From the NCBI GenBank assembly GCA_022496185.1, contig WTXG01000401.1, forward strand, positions 1-25,614: a stretch of 25,614 nt of DNA. The letters are read 5' to 3'. Made by a program: the position numbers and the translations under genes. This DNA is from Multifurca ochricompacta. Taxonomy: Eukaryota > Basidiomycota > Agaricomycetes > Russulales > Russulaceae. Position 1 is the first letter of the stretch. Each line of letters begins with the position of its first letter. The notes beneath the pieces were generated by a model. That model was not told the DNA's origin. It ran no database searches and saw nothing but the letters and a program-made list of their open reading frames with translations. Shown piece after piece: positions 19,579-25,614 of the stretch.

Positions 19579-21252
19579 CTATCCCCTCTTTAGGGCCTTG
19601 CTGTGCCACAGCAAGTTTGTCAGAGGTGTGGGGGTCTAGGCAGGGTGGGGTGTCGATGATGGAAGTCCTGAAGCAGGGTCATGGCATTCTTCATTTCAGT
19701 GAAGGGGACCCAAGAGTTCTCTGAGGCAGGGTAGCCTTCCATTTGACAAGGTAATGGATGCCCTTTCTGTTAGGGGTGTGAGCAGACTGTAGGATGGTCT
19801 CTATTCATAATGGTCTTCTTCCCCATTCACAAGTTCTGGTGGTGGTCGAGTGAAGTTGGGTCCATGGACTGGGGTTTCTTTGTAATGGGACAGGAGAGAG
19901 TTGTGAAAGACTGGGTGGATGCGCCATGACTTAGGGAGTTCGAGCTTGCAGTTAACAGGGCCAGAGTGTATGACTTTAAAAGGACCATGGCGTCGGGGGC
20001 TGAGTTTGGCTTTGGGGTGAGTGGTGGTATATTTGTCCCTTCCAACCAAACCAGCTCTCCTGTTTTGAAAGCATGGAGGGGTCCATCTGGTCTTGACTGT
20101 TTCATGAGTTCTGCAGCCACCTGGAGGGCAGCAGCTACTTTGCTATGGATAGTTTCTAGGGTGCGGAGTCTTTCTTCAACTGACAGGATAGGGGTGGCAA
20201 AATGGAGTGGGGGAATAAACTCTGGTTGGAAGCCATACCAGATTTCAAAGGGAGATCTTTTAGTAGCACTGTGAGTTCTAGCATTGTGGGCAACTCCATA
20301 AAGGGGATCAGTTCTGCCCAGTCTCTTGTTGGAAGTTGCAAAAGACACAGAGGTATTGTTCTAGTTCTTGGTTGACCCGTTCAGTCTCTCCATCAGTCTG
20401 GGGGTGATAGGCAGTGCTCAAGGATGACTGTACTCCTAGCTTGCTCCACATTTCCTTCATGACTTTGGATGCAAACTGGGGGCCTCGATCAGAGATGACT
20501 TGGTCTGGGAGGCCAGTGCATCTCCATACATGTTCAAGGAATAGTTTGGAGGTTTCTGGAGCAGTGATATCTTTGGTGCAAGGAACAATGATGGTGGCTT
20601 TACTGAACCGGTCCACCACCACAAATAGGGAGTCGTATGACTGAGACAGGGGTAAGTCTGTGATGAAGTCCATGGTGATTGTTCCCCATACTCGAGTTGG
20701 AACTTGATTGGGTTGCAGAGGGATGGGTAGTTGAGGTCGAACTTTGGTTTCTTGGCAGGTGGCACATCCGTCCACATATTCTTTGACAAAGGAGGACATT
20801 CCTGGCCACCAAAATTCTCGTGATACTAGTTCATAGGTCTTCCATCTGCCTGGATGTCCTGTGGCAATGGAATCATGGTGTAACTTTACAATGTCTCTTC
20901 GTAGTTCTTGGGACTTGGGGATGTAGACTTGGCCTTTATGTAGGATTAGGCCATTTTCTAGGTTCCAGTCCTCCAGTCCTTTGGCAAGGGAGCGTGGCCC
21001 ATTGTGCAAGATGGTGGTCAGGGCTTGGGTGACTTCATTGTCATGCTCTTGGCAGTCTTTGATTCTGTGGTGTAGAGTGGAGTCATGAGTTGTTGTGACT
21101 GTGGTTTTCATGGCCTGAATGCGAAAAAACTTAGAGTCCAGGAGTATGCGCTCATCATTGTCATGCTCTATCCCCTCTTTATGGTCTGGACGCCGGGACA
21201 GAGCATCAGATTTGTTGAAAGAGCCAGGTTTGTGAACAATGGTGAAGGTGTA
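19579..21252 (-). pseudogene. Gypsy-1 integrase and chromodomain (frameshifted)
   Basis: The longest intact frame (21111-20308) carries an HHCC zinc motif (LHHDSIATGH, CATC) and an integrase core with D at ~20670 (TMDFITDLP), D at ~20490 (ISDRGPQF) and E at ~20382 (DGETERVNQE), DD35E spacing. Later parts occur in other frames, showing at least three indels: WAELIPFM near 20310, then NARTHSATKRSPFEIWYGFQ, then [20 protein letters not shown] (19801-20049). After a TAG at 19803 a chromodomain remnant (GIHYLVKWKA) is readable in a further frame. An integration enzyme of a Ty3/gypsy chromovirus, inactive by frameshift. Confidence 0.88.
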
Positions 21253-21947
21253 TCAAGACAGTTCAAGGGCCCACCGTGCTTGGCAGCGGGAGAGCTTCTG
21301 CTTGGAGCGGAAGTAAGTCAGGTTGTTGTGGTCAGTCCACACCTCAAAGGGAAGGGCTGCACCCTCAAGGTAGTGTCTCCAGGTGTCCAGAGCACGAACA
21401 ATGGCAAGAAGTTCTTTGTCATGGATGTCATAGTTTCGTTCCGCATCCAGCATGGACTTGGATAGGAAGGCAAGGGGTGGTAGCGATTGAGTTCATCAGG
21501 TTGTTCAAGGATGGCACCAATAGCAAAGTCACTGGCATCAGTGATGACACGGAAAGCTTTAGTATGGTCAGGGAGGGCGAGGACAGGGGCAGTGGTGAAG
21601 GCATCCTTTAGGGTGGAAAAGGCAAGGTCATGGTCAGAAGTCCAGAGGAAAGGGGTATCTTTCTTGGTGAGATCATGGAGGGGGCGGGCAATAAGGGAGA
21701 AGTCTTTGATAAAACGTTGGTAGAAGTTGCAGAATCCAAGGAAGGCTTGGAGTTGTTTTAGGGTGCGTGGGGGAGGCCATTTCGTAATACCCTCTAATTT
21801 AGCAGGGTCCATCTGGACACAGCCAGCTGTGATGACTAGGCCAAGGTAGTCAATGGATGTCTGAGCAAAGGTACACTTTCTCAGGCTTTAGATATAAGTC
21901 AAACTGTTGGAGGCACTGGAGGACTTGGTGAGTAAGTGTTCTGTGGT
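21253..21947 (-). pseudogene. Gypsy-1 reverse transcriptase C-terminus and RNase H
   Basis: It contains the RT thumb/connection (QAFLGFCNFYQRFIKDFS, PFLWTSDHDLAF), then RNase H with VITDASDFAIGAIL and, in another frame, [16 protein letters not shown] and [12 protein letters not shown] single-base insertion near 21883 (after LKPEK), a single-base loss near 21480 and a TGA at 21253-21255 break it. It is continuous with the RT part at 25174-25614 once the hAT-like insertion and one TSD copy are removed. It would copy element RNA into DNA; inactive here. Confidence 0.87.
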
Positions 21948-22037
21948 GTTCCATGTAGGGCATAGCACAAGTCCGGGTAACTCGCGAGTTTTTTGAGTAG
22001 AGCCGTGGGAAAACTCGCGGGTATTGATACTTGCAGA

Positions 22038-22079
22038 TCCGGGTGATCCATGGGAAAATACTCATGCGGATCCGGGTAT
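22038..22079. repeat. 42-bp GC-rich direct repeat, copy 1
   Basis: It matches 25053-25094 in the same orientation with a few mismatches (TCCGGGTGATCC...GCGGATCCGGGTAT). Lying near both ends of the hAT-like element but directly rather than inversely repeated, it may be a transposase-binding cluster. Confidence 0.75.
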
Positions 22080-22184
22080 TGATTTTGGCACCCCGGGTAC
22101 CCGCACGGGTACTCGCGGAATACTCATGGGAATATTATTATATAAAATTATTTTTTTACTAGGCTCGTCAACCTAGAACAGAAA

Positions 22185-22261
22185 TGGCTGAAACATGGAT
22201 TGAACCTAAGACCTCTGGGAACAAGCTCGGTCCGGTGCTCTAACCACTAAGCCACCCAGCC
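22185..22261 (-). pseudogene. tRNA-like sequence (degenerate tRNA or SINE head)
   Basis: On the minus strand an A box TGGCTTAGTGG (22254-22244) and a B box GGTTCAATCC (22206-22197) are at tRNA spacing. A 7-bp acceptor stem GGCTGGG/TTCAGCC pairs fully (two G-T) and a 4-bp D stem (GCTT/GAGC) forms. The T stem is weak and no anticodon stem can be drawn, so it is not a functional tRNA; the anticodon is not assigned. Confidence 0.6.
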
Positions 22262-22309
22262 TCACTGGTAAAGACACACAATATATTATATATAGGGTTA
22301 TGCAGAATT

Positions 22310-22779
22310 GATTTTATCACTTGTATCTATTTAATTGTGAACGTGTTTTGAGCTTATCACTTATATTATCTTAGATGTATATCTTTAGTATCTAATTAAT
22401 TGTGAACGCATTTTTGATCTTATCACTTAGATGTACATCCCAAGTATCTAATTAATTGTGAACGCATTTTTGATCTTATCACTTGTATTAGATGTATATC
22501 CTAAGTATCTAATTAACTGTGAACGTGTTTTTGATCTTATCACTTAGATGTACATCCTAAGTATCTAATTAATTGTGAATGCATTTTTGATCTTATCACT
22601 TGTATTAGATGTATATCCTAAGTATCTAATTAACTGTGAACGCATTTTTGATCTTATCACTTAGATGTACATCCCAAGTATCTAATTAATTGTGAACGCA
22701 TTTTTGATCTTATCACTTAGATGTACATCCTAAGTATCTAATTAATTGTGAACGCATTTTTGATCTTATCACTTAGATG
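22310..22779. repeat. 56/61-bp satellite array, left block
   Basis: About eight tandem units with the core CTAATTAATTGTGAACGC, then TTTTTGATCTTATCACTT. Units come in two length forms (about 56 and 61 bp), differing by a GTATT insertion before AGATGTA. The Tc1 element inserted into one unit at a TA. Confidence 0.9.
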
Positions 22780-22781
22780 TA

Positions 22782-24371
22782 CAGTGGGTCAAAAAACTGT
22801 CCCGATGTTTGCACCATTTCTAGTATTCACTCTATAGCACCTCAGCATTTAGGAATCTGGTTATGGTGTGGCTGTATGTCTGAACGCCCTGCGTCCTGGC
22901 TACCATGCCCAATTTGGATCAAAGAGATTGGCCATGATATAAGCATTTTATGATCAAATCAAATCAATCAATCATCGGGACGGTTTTTTGACCCACATTT
23001 TAAATCCACTATCTGCCCAATTACTCCTTTTTTTCACCCCTTTTTGCCTTGGTAACTCCTTGAATCCTTTTAGTCATCCTTTCTATAACCTTTTGCCATC
23101 ATTCTGGTGCATTTTTATTCCACTCCTCCACCACCCTCTCCCACAACTCAGGTATCCCCTTGACTGGTTAAGAACCTTCTTCAGATCCACCCAGAGGTGT
23201 CCAATGGGGCTAATATTTCAAGGATTGGGCTATCCATACCAGGCTTCAATATTCCTGTCTTAAAACTGCTGGCTTGCCTTCTTGGAATTGTGTTTTGGGT
23301 CATTGTCCCACTGAAACATGCTTTCACCCTCCACCATTTCTTACTTTTCAAACCTTTCCACCACTCCGCCATCCAAAATATCACAGTACTGGCATGGATT
23401 CATGAACCCCTAAACCCCTGTAAGCATTCCTAGTCCATTCCACCCCATACAAGACCAATACCATAAGTTCTTCCTCCTCCATGCTTGACTGTCAGGGTGG
23501 TGGTTCTGTCAGAGAGTGGTTACCATGAAAATTGGACAGTGGATGACTGGAAAAGGATCCCGTGGTCAGGTGAGACTATAATGAACAGAATTGGTTCAGA
23601 CAGAAGGAGCTACACTTGGGAAAAATAAGGGAGAACCACCCTCTGACAGAACCACCACCCTGACAGTCAAGCATGGAGGAGGAAGAACTTATGGTATTGG
23701 TCTTGTATGGGGTGGAATGGACTAGGAATGCTTACAGGGGTTTAGGGGATCATGAATCCATGCCAGTACTGTGATATTTTGGATGGCAAAGTGGTGGAAA
23801 GGTTTGAAAAGTTGGAAATGGTGGAGGGTGAAAGCATGTTTCAGTGGGACAATGACCAAAACACAATTCCAAGAAGGCAAGCCAGCAGTTTTAAGACAGG
23901 AATATTGAAGCCTGGTATGGATAGCCCAATCCTTGAAATATTAGCCCCATTGGACACCTCTGGGTGGATCTGAAGAAGGTTCTTAACCAGTCAAGGGGAT
24001 ACCTGAGTTGTGGGAGAGGGTGGTGGAGGAGTGGAATAAAAATGCACCAGAATGATGGCAAAAGGTTATAGAAAGGATGACTAAAAGGATTCAAGGAGTT
24101 ACCAAGGCAAAAAGGGGTGAAAAAAAGGAGTAATTGGGCAGATAGTGGATTTAAAATGTGGGTCAAAAACCGTCCCGATGATTGATTGATTTGATTTGAT
24201 CATAAAATGCTTATATCATGGCCAATCTCTTTGATCCAAATTGGGCATGGTAGCCAGGACGCAGGGCGTTCAGACATACAGCCACACCATAACCAGATTC
24301 CTAAATGCTGAGGTGCTATAGAGTGAATACTAGAAATGGTGCAAACATCGGGACAGTTTTTTGACCCACTG
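22782..24371. mobile_element. Palindromic Tc1/mariner derivative
   Basis: The ends CAGTGGGTCAAAAAACTG and its reverse complement are flanked by TA (22780-22781 and 24372-24373). Nearly perfect inverted arms of about 740 bp (22782-23521 and 23633-24371) surround a 111-bp centre. Each arm encodes the C-terminal half of a Tc1-type transposase, and the centre encodes the preceding piece. The N-terminal DNA-binding part is absent. It is non-autonomous and could fold into a long hairpin. Confidence 0.9.
23522..24160 (+). pseudogene. Tc1-like transposase, C-terminal half (dead)
   Basis: Read on the plus strand from the centre into the right arm: WTVDDWKRIPWSGETIMNRI, in which the usual first catalytic Asp (WSDET) is Gly. 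Next come a TAA and later VKHGGGRTYGIGLVWGG in a further stretch, then MFQWDNDQNTIPRR (second Asp region). The last block, where ..SPDLNPIEHLW is usual, is frameshifted and its Glu codon reads Gly (IGHLW). Frameshifts and stops complete the damage. The left arm carries the same half in mirror image (23181-23384 minus), with the same defects. Confidence 0.75.
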
Positions 24372-24373
24372 TA

Positions 24374-24715
24374 CATCCTAAGTATCTAATTAATTGTGAA
24401 CGCGTTTTTGATCTTATCACTTAGATGTACATCCTAAGTATCTAATTAATTGTGAACACATTTTTGATCTTATCACTTGTATTAGATGTATATCCTAAGT
24501 ATCTAATTAAATGTGAACGCATTTTTGATCTTATCACTTAGATGTACATCCCAAGTATCTAATTAATTGTGAACGCATTTTGATCTTATCACTTGTATTA
24601 GATGTATATCCAAGTATCTAATTAACTGTGAACACATTTTTGATCTTATCACTTAGATGTATATCCTAAGTATCTAATTAATTGTGAACACATTTCTGAT
24701 CTTATCAATTAGGCG
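24374..24715. repeat. 56/61-bp satellite array, right block
   Basis: About six units continuous in phase with 22310-22779 once the Tc1 element is removed. It is followed by about 340 bp of unique, AT-rich and then GC-rich subterminal sequence of the hAT-like element. Confidence 0.9.
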
Positions 24716-25052
24716 TGATCCCGGCATCTCTGTACGACGTGTGCTGACGCGTGCATTCTTAAGCCTACCTTCCTAGATAGGAAGGCAATGCACGGTCTGA
24801 TTGGCGTGCCCCACACTTCGCGTTTTTTCATGTTTTTTTCGCGTTTTTTCACATTTCTATAGATATTGTAACTGATTCTTGTTTTATTTTGGATCGGATG
24901 CATGATCTGACTTGAACTTCGTGGGATTGTAGTAATATATATATTCTTTCTGTGTATGCAAGATGAAGATCTCTGGCTGCCTCAAACCTTACAAGTAAAC
25001 CTACGAGTATACCCACAAGTACTCGGATCCGTGCGAGTATAGGACTCGCGGC

Positions 25053-25094
25053 TCCGGGTGATCCGTGGGAACATACTCATGCGGATCCGAGTAT
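25053..25094. repeat. 42-bp GC-rich direct repeat, copy 2
   Basis: Direct counterpart of 22038-22079 near the right end of the hAT-like element, surrounded by further CTCGCGG and ATCCG(A/G)GTA motifs. Confidence 0.75.
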
Positions 25095-25173
25095 GGGATT
25101 ATCTAATCGAAATACCCACGAGTTCAGATCCGGGTAACTCACGAGTGCACTCATGCTAGGCCCTAGTTCCATG

Positions 25174-25614
25174 GTGTCTGTAAATATTAAGATGTTGTCC
25201 ATATAGATGACAACATGGTCGGTGGCAAGGAGATCTTTGAAGGCTCTATTCATGAAGGCTTGGAATGTGGCAGGGGAGTTACAGAGTCCAAAGAACATGA
25301 CAAGGGGTTCAAAGAGACCCCGGTTGGTCTTAAAGGTGGCTTTCCATTCATCTCCTTCTTTGATACGGATATTGTTATATCCCCAGTGGATATCAAACTT
25401 GGTGAAGTAGTGAGCATGGTGAAGTTTGTCAATGAGTTCTGGGATCAAGGGTAGGGGGTAAGCATTCTTTACTGTGATTTCATTCAGGGCTCGATAATCT
25501 TGGACAGGACATAGTTTTCCATCCTTCTTTTTTACAAAGAAGAAAGGGCTAGCAATGGGGGACTTAGATTCTCTGATATATCCCTTGGCAAGGTGGTCAT
25601 TTAAGAAAACATCC
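25174..25614 (-). pseudogene. Gypsy-1 reverse transcriptase, fingers/palm (continues past right edge)
   Basis: In one frame from the window edge: [36 protein letters not shown] with the first catalytic Asp (~25394), [17 protein letters not shown] and [10 protein letters not shown]. The active-site loop follows as YMDN (~25203-25194), where YMDD/YLDD is usual. The frame then meets the hAT-like TSD at 25173 and resumes at 21947 with HHRTLTHQVLQCL. The D-to-N change and the insertion make this copy inactive. Gag, protease, the N-terminus and the 5' LTR lie beyond the window. Confidence 0.9.

Larger units (their letters stand above)
21956..25165. mobile_element. Non-autonomous hAT-like element with satellite and tRNA-like cores
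   Basis: The termini TAGGGCATAGCAC and CATGCTAGGCCCTA form an imperfect TIR and are flanked by an exact 8-bp TSD GTTCCATG (21948-21955 and 25166-25173). It is inserted in the gypsy-1 reverse transcriptase. Length is 3210 bp, about 1.6 kb without the nested Tc1 element. No transposase frame is found. Contents are GC-rich subterminal arrays of (A)CTCGCGGGT and GATCCGGGT motifs, a tRNA-like segment (22185-22261), and a 56-61-bp satellite (22310-22779 and 24374-24715). It could be mobilised only in trans by another hAT transposase. Confidence 0.85.

Noticed and set aside
22185..22261. Functional tRNA gene
   Set aside because: The anticodon stem cannot be formed and the T stem is mismatched.
22988..24166. 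Identical 91-residue frames on opposite strands
   Set aside because: They are antisense translations of the mirrored Tc1 arms; the real coding direction gives transposase remnants.
22310..24715. Possible CRISPR-like array of about 56-bp repeats
   Set aside because: The units are contiguous with no unique spacers, in a fungal-type transposon; it is a satellite.

Overview
This window looks like a repeat-rich, probably heterochromatic stretch of a basidiomycete (Agaricomycete-type) fungal genome. The evidence is short GT-AG introns of about 45-61 bp, Ty3/gypsy chromoviruses, hAT and Tc1/mariner elements, a Plavaka-like C2H2 exon and a broken gene resembling the basidiomycete DUF6532 family. I cannot assign a genus. 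I see no intact host gene; almost everything is transposon or transposon-broken gene.

Layout. 1-81 is the end of a solo-LTR-like repeat (family D) next to a broken Plavaka-type exon (159-408). Positions 700-2759 and 3612-10158 are two copies of one solo LTR (family B) in opposite orientation, each with its own 5-bp target-site duplication (TSD). Both carry a 15-bp minisatellite, and both were hit in that minisatellite by the same hAT family: a 747-bp deletion derivative in the first (1147-1893) and a 4.85-kb full element in the second (4608-9461). The full element carries a seven-exon gene on the minus strand (4732-8849). Every predicted splice keeps frame, and the result is one open protein of about 1,259 residues that joins a Ulp1/C48-type cysteine peptidase domain to a hAT transposase. 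This is the most interesting object in the window.

10592-15022 is a decayed, intron-containing DUF6532-like gene on the plus strand, broken by CGA-to-TGA-type stops and by LTR insertions (12556-12927 and 13924-14665). The second of these sits cleanly inside a 45-bp intron. An unrecognised open frame follows at 15444-15995.

16032-25614 is a nest on the minus strand. An old gypsy element (gypsy-2: 3' LTR 16032-16625, C-terminal pol remnant 16627-18997) is interrupted by a solo LTR (17198-17710) and by a second gypsy element (gypsy-1: 3' LTR 18998-19578, pol running off the right edge). Gypsy-1 is interrupted in its reverse transcriptase by a non-autonomous hAT-like element (21956-25165), which in turn contains a palindromic Tc1/mariner derivative (22782-24371). 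That is four levels of nesting, with target duplications visible at most joints. The old copies carry many C-to-T-type stop codons; the hAT/Ulp1 gene does not.
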